In this document: in pieces, positions 1-6,117 of the stretch
Position numbering within the stretch: the stretch's first letter is position 1
How the letters are laid out: every line of letters starts with the position of its first letter
Notes under the pieces: generated by a model
Told to the model about the DNA's origin: nothing
What the model saw: the letters and a program-made list of their open reading frames with translations, nothing else
Database searches by the model: none
NCBI GenBank assembly: GCA_032111745.1
Contig: JAULUH010000214.1
Location: 1 to 6,566, forward strand
Direction: 5' to 3'
Length of the DNA stretch: 6,566 nucleotides
Origin: JAULUH01 sp032111745
GTDB lineage: Bacteria; Chloroflexota; Anaerolineae; JAAEKA01
Made by a program: the position numbers and the translations under genes

Positions 1-67
1 TATGAACGGCGAGACGTGATGGGGCTTGGCGGCGGCCGCCAAGCCCCATCACGTCTCGCCGTTCATA
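1..67. repeat. Perfect 33-bp inverted repeat (long hairpin), possible terminator of an upstream gene
   Basis: Positions 1-33 are the exact reverse complement of 35-67, with a single unpaired G at 34. The arms contain no mismatch, and the core is GC-rich with a NotI-type octamer at 32-39. A hairpin this long and nearly loopless could end transcription of a gene to the left of the window, but no T-run follows and no upstream gene is visible. The window begins exactly at the outer edge of the left arm, so the true repeat may be longer. It shares no obvious sequence with the palindromes at 820-861 and 6536-6566, so it is not a copy of one repeat family seen here. Confidence 0.85.
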
Positions 68-138
68 CCCTACATTCATCACAATAGCATACTCCGTGCA
101 GATGAAGATGCCCCGATGCTAGGCGCGAGCCTCAGCCC

Positions 139-166
139 TTGACAGCGCTATCGATAGGGGTAATAT
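139..166 (+). promoter_or_regulatory. Sigma70-type promoter of the DinB-like gene
   Basis: A consensus -35 box TTGACA lies at 139-144. A 16-nt spacer separates it from TAATAT at 161-166, which matches four of six bases of TATAAT. Transcription would start near 173, leaving a leader of about 50 nt before the ATG at 226. The spacer contains the perfect 10-bp palindrome CTATCGATAG (148-157), a plausible operator position. The call rests on sequence match only. Confidence 0.6.
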
Positions 167-225
167 CGCTAGCGGACTTTCGCGGCAGTGCCGACAGGCT
201 CAGCCCCTAGACAAGGAACCCTGCG

Positions 226-798
226 ATGACTGAAAACCTCCCTCCCCTGGCGGACATCTACGACGGCTGGGACGGACACCAGGCCAGCCTGGTGCATGCG
301 ATTGCACCTCTCACCCCCGATCAACTCCTCTGGCGGCCCGCCCCCGGCCTCAGCTCCGTTGGCGAATTGGCCCGGCACATCAGCATGGGTCGCCTCACCT
401 GGTTCGCGCGCATGGGTGCGCCGGGCAGCGCCGAGCTGGCCGGCCGGATCGACGCCTGGGAGCAGGACAGCGACGGTAACCTCGACATCGTCGAAAGCGC
501 TGTCCCTATTGCGGAACGGGCAGAGCAGCTCGTCTACTGGCTGGAAGCCACCTGGCAGATGATCGATACGACGCTGAAGACCTGGAACGTTTCCGATCTG
601 GCGACAACGTATCGCCATACGTGGAACGGGGCAGTCTATGCGGTGTCGCGCCAATGGACGATCTGGCGCATCCTCTCCCATGACATCCACCACGGCGGCC
701 AGCTGGCCCTCATGCTCGGCATGCAGGGCATCGCCGTGTTTGAGCTGGGCGACCTGTTCGGACACATCACCCTGCCGCCCCTGGCAGAAGCGGCCTGA
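226..798 (+). CDS. DinB-superfamily protein (putative metal-dependent four-helix protein)
   Basis: This 190-residue protein is the usual size for the DinB/DUF664-like superfamily, which folds as a four-helix bundle with a three-histidine metal site. The expected ligands are visible: H51 in ARHISMGRL near the start of helix 2, and H152 with H155/H156 in SHDIHHGGQL, the family's late HxxxH pattern followed by GGQ. Relatives include DNA-damage-inducible DinB of Bacillus and thiol transferases that use bacillithiol or mycothiol, but nothing here fixes a substrate. No signal peptide or membrane segment is present, so it should be cytoplasmic. The ATG at 226 is chosen because AAGGA (213-217) precedes it by 8 nt and the protein aligns from its first residues. 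It has its own promoter and is followed 22 nt later by a perfect palindrome, so it looks monocistronic. Family membership is firm; function is unknown. Confidence 0.88.
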   Translation: MTENLPPLADIYDGWDGHQASLVHAIAPLTPDQLLWRPAPGLSSVGELARHISMGRLTWFARMGAPGSAELAGRIDAWEQDSDGNLDIVESAVPIAERAEQLVYWLEATWQMIDTTLKTWNVSDLATTYRHTWNGAVYAVSRQWTIWRILSHDIHHGGQLALMLGMQGIAVFELGDLFGHITLPPLAEAA

Positions 799-819
799 GA
801 CAGCAGCAGGAGGACACAC

Positions 820-861
820 GCGAGTGCCGGCGGGGTAGACGTCTACCCCGCCGGCACTCGC
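820..861. terminator. Perfect loopless palindrome between convergent genes, probable bidirectional terminator
   Basis: Positions 820-840 are the exact reverse complement of 841-861: a 21-bp arm on each side with no spacer base. It lies 21 nt past the DinB-like stop and 69 nt past the stop of the convergent propeller gene, where a shared bidirectional terminator is expected. No T-tract follows on either strand, so it would be a hairpin-only type. As RNA, a few central bases must stay unpaired to make the turn. Confidence 0.7.
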
Positions 862-921
862 AATCAGGGCTGGTGCCAGGCTATGGGCTACTCGCGGGCC
901 GCTTGATGATAGCCGCCAGCC

Positions 922-938
922 CGCGCTGGATCAGCGCG
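922..938. other. Short hairpin overlapping the propeller gene's stop codon
   Basis: CGCGCTG (922-928) pairs perfectly with CAGCGCG (932-938) across a 3-nt loop (929-931). The stop codon of the minus-strand gene (931-933) spans the loop and the first stem bases. There is no T-run, so it may support termination or 3'-end stability, or be a chance product of GC-rich coding. Confidence 0.4.
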
Positions 939-1929
939 CCACGCCGTAGGGCGGGCACGAGACGCCGTCGATCTTCCAGACCTCCCCGCCGAGGGTGACG
1001 ACATAGGCGGTGTTCCCGATGAACTCCATCGAGGTCGGCTGGTTCAGACCGTCCACCACCACGGAGAAGGTGCCGTCCCCGTTGACCTTTACCAGGGCGC
1101 CCGTGTTCTCCAGCGCCGGTTCAGCCGGATTACCGCCCGCGGGAAAGTCGCCTTGCGAGAGGGCGTAGAGGGTGCGGCCGCGACCGAGCTCCACGTCGAC
1201 CAGGAGCGGAGCCCCGGAGGCTACCTCCGTGGCCGTGGCCGACCCTGGCTCGAAGGAGACGACCTTGCCGTCCTCGGGCAGGTGGGGGACCGGGCCGGCC
1301 TCGGCCAGATAGATCGTGTTGCCCGCTACCTCGAGCCCGGTGGGGACGTTGTTGCCGAACGCGATCATCTCCGTGACCGTGCCGTCCAGGGTGACCTGCA
1401 ACACCCGGTTGTGGTGCCCGTCGGTGACCAGGAAGCCGCCCCGGTAGGTCTCCAGCGCGTACTGGACTCCCGTGGGGACGTCCACCGGGTAGCCGACCGG
1501 ATTGTCCTGGGCGAACGTGCCGATGTCCGCCACGACGGTGAACTCCTCCGGGCCGTCCACCCGGTAGATGCCGACCACGTCGCCGCCGCCCACGTCAGGG
1601 CCGACCAGGGTGACCAGCGCATATGCAGTGCTACCGATGAAGGCCACGTCCATCACCCCGCCCAGGGGGATGACCTGCTGCGGCAGGCCGCTGGCGAACG
1701 TCGAGACCTCGCCGGTCTCTGGATCGACGCGTGAGATCCTGCCGGCGGCGCCTTCGGTGACGTACAGTGCACCGCCGGGGCCGATAGCGCTGCCCGCGGC
1801 GCCCTCCAGGCCGGTAGCCAGCAGGGTGGCGGTGGCCTCCCCGGAAGGAGCCGTGGCTGCGGCTGCCTGGCCACTGAAGGCCATCAGACAGGCCAGGGTG
1901 AGTCCTATTGCCAGATGTTTCTTGCTCAT
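931..1929 (-). CDS. ScyD/ScyE family secreted beta-propeller protein
   Basis: This 332-residue protein resembles the ScyD/ScyE family, extracytoplasmic six-bladed propellers named from the cyanobacterial scytonemin cluster and common as proteins of unknown role elsewhere. Residues 1-25 look like a Sec signal peptide: KKH, a hydrophobic run LAIGLTLACLMAF, then AAAA before TAPSG. Blade-like repeats follow, for example GSAIGPGGALYVTEGAAGRI (46-65), VMDVAFIGSTAYALV (92-106), PTGLEVAGNTIYLAEAG (196-212) and PTSMEFIGNTAYVVTLGG (298-315). The start at 1929 is chosen over an in-frame ATG 30 nt upstream because AGGAGGA (1935-1941) sits 5 nt before it and the signal peptide begins cleanly there. C14 is a poor lipobox fit because Thr is at -3. 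The gene lies 56 nt behind a same-strand small gene, so the two may form an operon. Ligand and enzymatic activity, if any, are unknown. Confidence 0.85.
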   Translation of the reverse strand: MSKKHLAIGLTLACLMAFSGQAAAATAPSGEATATLLATGLEGAAGSAIGPGGALYVTEGAAGRISRVDPETGEVSTFASGLPQQVIPLGGVMDVAFIGSTAYALVTLVGPDVGGGDVVGIYRVDGPEEFTVVADIGTFAQDNPVGYPVDVPTGVQYALETYRGGFLVTDGHHNRVLQVTLDGTVTEMIAFGNNVPTGLEVAGNTIYLAEAGPVPHLPEDGKVVSFEPGSATATEVASGAPLLVDVELGRGRTLYALSQGDFPAGGNPAEPALENTGALVKVNGDGTFSVVVDGLNQPTSMEFIGNTAYVVTLGGEVWKIDGVSCPPYGVAR

Positions 1930-1979
1930 GATGTTCCTCCTAGAATGCGGGATATCCAACGGTCACGTGCAGGGTTCGC

Positions 1980-1994
1980 GGGGGCCTAGCCCCC
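1980..1994. other. Small hairpin with the small gene's stop codon in its loop
   Basis: GGGGGC (1980-1985) pairs perfectly with GCCCCC (1989-1994), leaving the 3-nt loop 1986-1988. That loop is exactly the TAG stop of the minus-strand 70-residue protein. No T-run follows. It could weaken read-through into the propeller gene, protect the transcript's 3' end, or act during termination of translation. Confidence 0.4.
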
Positions 1995-2198
1995 TGAGCT
2001 GCTATCGTCGATCTCATCCAGGCTCCTTTCTAGAAATGCCACCAACCCATTCAGTGTACCGAAGCCTCGTCGCTGGCCGCTGCGGGGATCGTCGATGCTG
2101 AAGCGCAATTCCGCAGCACCTTCACCGCTGGCGCTTCCGGTACGCCAGACGGTCAGCAGGAAAATCCGGTAGTTGGTGGGTAGTGGTAACTCGTTCAT
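1986..2198 (-). CDS. Small conserved-looking protein of unknown function, divergent from the BTAD regulator
   Basis: The protein has 70 residues from MNELPLP. It has an aromatic/hydrophobic strand (YRIFLLTVWRTG, about residues 10-21), a second strand ending in DPRSGQRRGFGTL (about 36-48) and an amphipathic helix (NGLVAFLERSLDEI). The pattern of a WR strand, (E/D)DP.(S/T)G.RRGF and LxxFLE matches short proteins I associate with Chloroflexota regulator loci, but no function is known to me. The in-frame ATG at 2249 is rejected as start because it lies upstream of the -10 box that would transcribe this gene; the ATG at 2198 fits a leader of about 34 nt, although its ribosome site (GAGAAA) is weak. 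There is no signal peptide or membrane helix. It sits head-to-head with the regulator gene and 56 nt ahead of the propeller gene, suggesting co-regulation. Confidence 0.72.
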   Translation of the reverse strand: MNELPLPTNYRIFLLTVWRTGSASGEGAAELRFSIDDPRSGQRRGFGTLNGLVAFLERSLDEIDDSSSGG

Positions 2199-2217
2199 CG
2201 GTTTCTCGCACAGAAAC

Positions 2218-2246
2218 TGGTCAATCGCAGTGCACTGCAGTATAAT
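2218..2246 (+). promoter_or_regulatory. Candidate promoter of the BTAD regulator operon
   Basis: A perfect TATAAT lies at 2241-2246. It is preceded by a 17-nt spacer and TGGTCA (2218-2223), a 4/6 match to TTGACA. The start point would be near 2253, giving a leader of about 72 nt to the GTG at 2325. The 11-bp repeats at 2263-2284 would lie just downstream of that start point, a position that could permit autorepression. Confidence 0.5.
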
Positions 2247-2268
2247 CATCGCCCGTACGGGGACCGTG
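2239..2268 (-). promoter_or_regulatory. Candidate activator-dependent promoter for the small-protein/propeller genes
   Basis: On the minus strand TATACT occupies 2244 down to 2239, matching five of six bases of TATAAT and overlapping the opposite-strand -10 box. The expected -35 position (about 2262-2268) shows only a poor match (CACGGT or ACGGTC) and falls in the 11-bp repeat array. A good -10, a poor -35 and direct repeats just upstream are typical of activator-dependent promoters. The start point would be near 2232. Confidence 0.45.
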
Positions 2269-2284
2269 AAAATACCGTGAAAAT
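2252..2284. promoter_or_regulatory. 11-bp tandem repeats, candidate SARP/BTAD regulator binding site
   Basis: ACCGTGAAAAT occurs at 2263-2273 and again, unchanged and abutting, at 2274-2284. The preceding 11 bases (2252-2262) are degenerate but keep CCGT in the same phase, so CCGT falls at 2253, 2264 and 2275, exactly 11 bp apart. SARP-type regulators are known to bind direct repeats with an 11-bp period, roughly 8 bp upstream of a -10 box. Here 8 bases (2245-2252) separate the nearest CCGT from the minus-strand -10 box. The same stretch also contains the palindrome CCCGTACGGG (2252-2261). Assignment to the adjacent regulator is inference. Confidence 0.6.
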
Positions 2285-2324
2285 GGGCTGATTCCGTTCA
2301 ACATCTTGGGAGGACCGCAATTCC

Positions 2325-5300
2325 GTGCCGATGATTACTGCCACCCTCCAACTACATCTGCTGGGCGCCCCCCAGATCATCCTGGCTGGCCGCCCCTTGG
2401 TGGCGATGATGCCGGTGAAGGCCCAGGCCCTGCTCTTCTATCTGGCCGTTACTGCGCGTCCTCACACGCGGGCGACACTGGCCGCGCTGCTGTGGGGGGA
2501 TGTCACTGACGAGGCGGCGCGCGCCAACCTGCGCAAGGCCCTGCAGCCGCTGCGGGAGCACTTTTCTCCCTGGCTGCGCATTGAGCGCAATGCTGTCGGT
2601 ATGGCACCCGGCGCTGACTATTGGGTGGATGCCGTCGCATTCCAGGCCGCCATGCTTGATGCCGAGGGCAGCAGCGACGATCAGTTGCGCCGCGCCGTCG
2701 ATCTCTACCGGGGCGACCTCCTGGAGGGCTTCTACGTGCGCAGCGCGCCCGATTTCGAGGCCTGGTGGCTGGCCGAGCGGGCTCGCCTGCGCGAGCTGGC
2801 CATGCACACCCTGGCCCGGCTTGCCGGCCGCGCCGCCGAGGGGCAGGACCTGGATCAGGCCATTGTCCTGACCCGCCGGCTGCTGGCCCTGGAACCCTGG
2901 CGCGAGCAGCACCATCGCCGGCTGATGATCTGGCTGGCCCAGAGTGGCCAGCGCGGCGCCGCGCTGGCACAGTTCGAGGTCTGCCGGCAGATGCTGGCCG
3001 AGGAGCTGGCCGTAGAGCCGGCAGCTGAGACTGTGGCCCTGGTTGAGCGCATACGCGAGGGCACGATCGAGCCAGCTGCCCTCGCCAGGCCCTACCTCCC
3101 CGATGTTAGACGCCGGCCTCCGTACTTCCTGGACCCCGGAGCAGAAACCCCTGCCCCACCTCCGCGCGAGCCCTTTGTCGGCCGCGAGCCGGAGTTGGGT
3201 CGGCTGCTGGGCTTTCTTGCGGCCGCGCACGCTGGACGGGGCCAGCTGGCCTTTGTCAGCGCTGAAGCCGGCTGGGGGAAGACCCACCTGCTGGAAGCGT
3301 TCTCCCACCGCGCGCAGGCAACCTACCCCGACTTGATCGTTGCCTCCGGCATCTGCACCGCCGCCACCGGAGCCGGCGATCCCTACCTGCCCTTTCGCGA
3401 GATCCTGCGCATGCTGGCTGCCGACGTCGAGCAGAAGTGGTCAGCCGGCTCCATCTCCCACACCCATGCCCTGCGTCTGTGGCAGTTCTTTCCTCGCGTG
3501 GTTGAGGCCATCGCCAGCCGCGGCCGCCACCTGATCGGTACCTTTGTGCCAGAAGAAGCGCTACTGCACCGGGCCGCTGCCCACGATGCCGTCGATCAAA
3601 GGTTGCTCCGGCAGATCGAGGACGCGGCCAGGCAGGCGCGCCGCCAGGGCACCGTCGTAGACCAGGAGCGCGTCCTCGCCGAGTTCGGCGATGTGTTCCA
3701 GGCCCTGGCCAGCAAGCAGCCGCTGCTGCTGGTTCTGGACGACCTGCATTGGTCCGATCCTTCCTCGATCAACTTGCTCTTTCACCTGGGGCGGCAACTA
3801 CAGGATAGCCCTGTCCTGATCCTGGGGGCCTATCGGCCCGAGGAGATCGCCCTGCAGCGCGCCAGCCAGGAACATCCGCTGGCCGCGCCCCTGGCGGAGT
3901 TCCGCCGCGCATTCGGAGACGTCTGGGTGGAGCTCGATCGTGTGCAACCTGGAGCGGACCAGGCCTTTGTCGATGCCCTGCTGGACGAGGAGCCCAATCG
4001 CCTGGGACAGGACTTCCGCCAGGCCCTGGCCCGCCACACCGGCGGCCATCCGCTCTTCACCGTCGAAACCCTGCGGGACATGAAGGAGCGCGGCGACCTG
4101 GCACCGGACGAGGTGGGGCGATGGATAGCCGGGCCCGCGCTGGATTGGCGCACCTTGCCGGCCCGCGTCGAAGGCGTGATCGAGACACGCATCCGCCGGC
4201 TCGATCCCGAGCTGCGAGAGCTCCTGGAGGTGGCCAGTGTGGAAGGCGAGACCTTCACGGCCCAGGTGGTGGCTCGCGTGCATGGGGTGGACGAGCGGGA
4301 GCTGGTTCAGAGACTGGATCGGGATGCCGGCCTGGGGCACCGCCTGGTGCACGAACAGGGGGTCAAGCGCGTGGGCGGCCGCCGCCTCTCCATCTATCGC
4401 TTCCGCCATCACCTGTTCCAGCGCTACCTGTTCAGCGTCCTCGGCGAGTCGAAGCGGGCGTTTCTGCATGAGGATGTCGGCAAGGCACTGGAGGATCTCT
4501 ATGGCGCAGATACCGGAGAGATCGCCGTCGAGTTGGCCAGCCACTTCCAGGCCGCATCCATGCCCGAAAAGGCCATCCCCTATCTCCGCCAGGCCGGCCA
4601 GCGGGCCATCCATCTGGCGGCCTATGACGAGGCCATCTCACTCCTGTCCCTCGGCCTCCAACTGCTGCGTGATTGGCCAGCCACGGCTGAGCGCGCTCGC
4701 CAGGAGCTGGGCCTGAGGATCACCCTGGGCGAGGCCCAGCGCAACGCAGGCCACGTGGGTGCCGCCCTCGAGACGTTCCGGCGAGCCGCTGGCCTCGCCC
4801 AGGAGCTTGGGGCCTGGAACGATCAGGCCCTGGCCGCCCTGGGCTACGAGGAAGCCAGGTGGCGCTACAATCTGCCAGCAGCACCCGCCCTGGCCCTGTT
4901 GCAGGATGCACTGGACGCCCTGGGCGATGAAGACAGCGTGCTGCGCGTGCGGTTGTTGGGAGGCCTGGTCAGAGCGCGCATGGCCAGTGGCATAGGGACC
5001 GGCCAGGAGACGATGGCGCTGGAGGCTGTGACTGCCGCGCGGCACCTCGATGACCCGCTGGCTCTATACGACGCGCTGCGCATCTACCTGTTTGCCCATT
5101 GGACCCCCGCGGCCAGCGACGCCCGCCTCGCTGCTGTCGCTGAGATGGTGGAGCTGGCCGCGGGCATGGGTGATTCTGAGCGACTGGCATCCGCCCTGGG
5201 CTCGCGCGTTCATGAATACCTCGAGCGCGGGGACACAGGAGCCATGGATGCAGACCTGGCCACCCATGCCCGCGTGGTTGAGGATCTTGGCCAGCCCTTC

Positions 5301-6071
5301 TACCTCCACACCGCCGCCATGTTCTCCGCTGCGCGACAGATCCTCTGCGGTGATTTCGCAGAGGCGGAGCGACAGGCTCAGAGAGCTCTGCACCTCGGCA
5401 GGCAGATCGGCACCGCAAACGTATCCGGTGTCTACGGCATCCAGATGTTCTCGATCCGCCGCGAGCAGGGCCGCCTGGGTTCGCTGGCGCCGCTGGTGCA
5501 GCACTTTGTCCAACAGAATCCTGCGTCTGCTACCTGGCGTCCGGGGCTGGCGCTGATTTATTGCGAGCTGGGCATGGCGCAGGAAGCGCGCACGGTGCTG
5601 GAGGAGCTGGCGGCCGGCGATTTCGCCAGCATCCCGCGCGATGCCTTCCTGGCGTCTACCCTGGCCTATCTCGGCGAGGTCTGCGCTGCCCTTCACGATG
5701 CCCCGCGTGCCGCGCTGCTCTATCCCATGCTCCTTCCCTATGACGGCCTGGCCATCGTCGCCGGCTTTGGCATCGCCTGCTACGGGGCCGCCTCCCGCTT
5801 CCTGGGACTGTTGGCCATGACGCTGTCCCGATGGGATGATGCAGAGAGGCACTTCGCCGACGCGTTGGAGATGAACAGCAGCATGGGAGCCAGGCCCTGG
5901 CTGGCCCACACGCAACATCAATACGCCGCCATGCTCCTGGCCCGCGGCCGCACCCATGACCGAGCTCAAGCGAGGTCCTTCCTGGACGCAGCACAGCACA
6001 CCGCCTCAGAGCTGGGCATGCCCGCTTTGGCCGCCAGAGCCGCGGCATTGATCGAAACCATCCCCGATTAG
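2325..6071 (+). CDS. SARP/BTAD-type transcriptional regulator with AAA ATPase and TPR domains
   Basis: This 1248-residue cytoplasmic regulator begins with an OmpR/SARP-like winged helix (about 5-92) containing VKAQALLFYLA, RATLAALLWGD and ARANLRKALQPLR. A bacterial transcriptional activation domain follows (about 99-246, including YRGDLLEGFYV and AWWLAERARLRE). After a proline-rich linker comes an AAA_16-type ATPase starting at FVGREPEL (284-291). Its Walker A is AEAGWGKT (313-320), where the usual first glycine is alanine. Walker B is LLLVLDD (467-473) followed by LHW, then a YRPEE motif (503-507) and GGHPLF (573-578). Residues from about 730 to the end are helical TPR-like repeats. No C-terminal LuxR helix-turn-helix is seen, so DNA binding should be N-terminal. 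Such proteins couple NTP state and ligand or protein binding to activation. The GTG at 2325 is preferred over ATG 2331 because GGGAGGA (2308-2314) precedes it by 10 nt. The gene is intact; its signal and targets are unknown, although the neighbouring 11-bp repeats are an obvious candidate site. Confidence 0.92.
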   Translation: MPMITATLQLHLLGAPQIILAGRPLVAMMPVKAQALLFYLAVTARPHTRATLAALLWGDVTDEAARANLRKALQPLREHFSPWLRIERNAVGMAPGADYWVDAVAFQAAMLDAEGSSDDQLRRAVDLYRGDLLEGFYVRSAPDFEAWWLAERARLRELAMHTLARLAGRAAEGQDLDQAIVLTRRLLALEPWREQHHRRLMIWLAQSGQRGAALAQFEVCRQMLAEELAVEPAAETVALVERIREGTIEPAALARPYLPDVRRRPPYFLDPGAETPAPPPREPFVGREPELGRLLGFLAAAHAGRGQLAFVSAEAGWGKTHLLEAFSHRAQATYPDLIVASGICTAATGAGDPYLPFREILRMLAADVEQKWSAGSISHTHALRLWQFFPRVVEAIASRGRHLIGTFVPEEALLHRAAAHDAVDQRLLRQIEDAARQARRQGTVVDQERVLAEFGDVFQALASKQPLLLVLDDLHWSDPSSINLLFHLGRQLQDSPVLILGAYRPEEIALQRASQEHPLAAPLAEFRRAFGDVWVELDRVQPGADQAFVDALLDEEPNRLGQDFRQALARHTGGHPLFTVETLRDMKERGDLAPDEVGRWIAGPALDWRTLPARVEGVIETRIRRLDPELRELLEVASVEGETFTAQVVARVHGVDERELVQRLDRDAGLGHRLVHEQGVKRVGGRRLSIYRFRHHLFQRYLFSVLGESKRAFLHEDVGKALEDLYGADTGEIAVELASHFQAASMPEKAIPYLRQAGQRAIHLAAYDEAISLLSLGLQLLRDWPATAERARQELGLRITLGEAQRNAGHVGAALETFRRAAGLAQELGAWNDQALAALGYEEARWRYNLPAAPALALLQDALDALGDEDSVLRVRLLGGLVRARMASGIGTGQETMALEAVTAARHLDDPLALYDALRIYLFAHWTPAASDARLAAVAEMVELAAGMGDSERLASALGSRVHEYLERGDTGAMDADLATHARVVEDLGQPFYLHTAAMFSAARQILCGDFAEAERQAQRALHLGRQIGTANVSGVYGIQMFSIRREQGRLGSLAPLVQHFVQQNPASATWRPGLALIYCELGMAQEARTVLEELAAGDFASIPRDAFLASTLAYLGEVCAALHDAPRAALLYPMLLPYDGLAIVAGFGIACYGAASRFLGLLAMTLSRWDDAERHFADALEMNSSMGARPWLAHTQHQYAAMLLARGRTHDRAQARSFLDAAQHTASELGMPALAARAAALIETIPD

Positions 6072-6117
6072 GCTCGTGGCTTGGCCACCGGGCCGGTATC
6101 CACGAAAGGACACCATG

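Noticed and set aside
169..819. Long minus-strand open frame opposite the DinB-like gene
   Set aside because: It mirrors the GC-rich DinB-like gene, has no recognisable domain and would overlap that gene's promoter and whole coding region.
1153..1734. 193-codon plus-strand open frame inside the propeller gene
   Set aside because: The opposite strand encodes a clear signal peptide and propeller repeats; this frame's product is low-complexity with no family signature.
1887..1929. Lipoprotein signal (Cys14) in the propeller protein
   Set aside because: The residue at -3 is threonine and the hydrophobic run continues past the cysteine into an Ala-rich cleavage site, so an ordinary Sec signal peptide fits better.
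1964..1969. CACGTG and the nearby GGATATCC (1950-1957) as operators upstream of the propeller gene
   Set aside because: Short palindromes of 6-8 bp are expected by chance, and no promoter boxes accompany them.
1568..2101. Plus-strand open frame crossing the propeller start and the small gene
   Set aside because: It ignores the gene boundary and ribosome site on the minus strand and its product shows no domain.
2199..2249. Longer N-terminus (start at 2249) for the 70-residue protein
   Set aside because: This start lies upstream of the minus-strand -10 box at 2244-2239, and the extra residues (MIILQCTAIDQFLCEKP) do not look part of the conserved core.
5064..5999. 311-codon minus-strand open frame inside the regulator's TPR region, and similar ones at 2352-3308 and 3798-4613
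   Set aside because: Shadow frames of a high-GC gene; the plus strand carries continuous winged-helix, BTAD, ATPase and TPR features.
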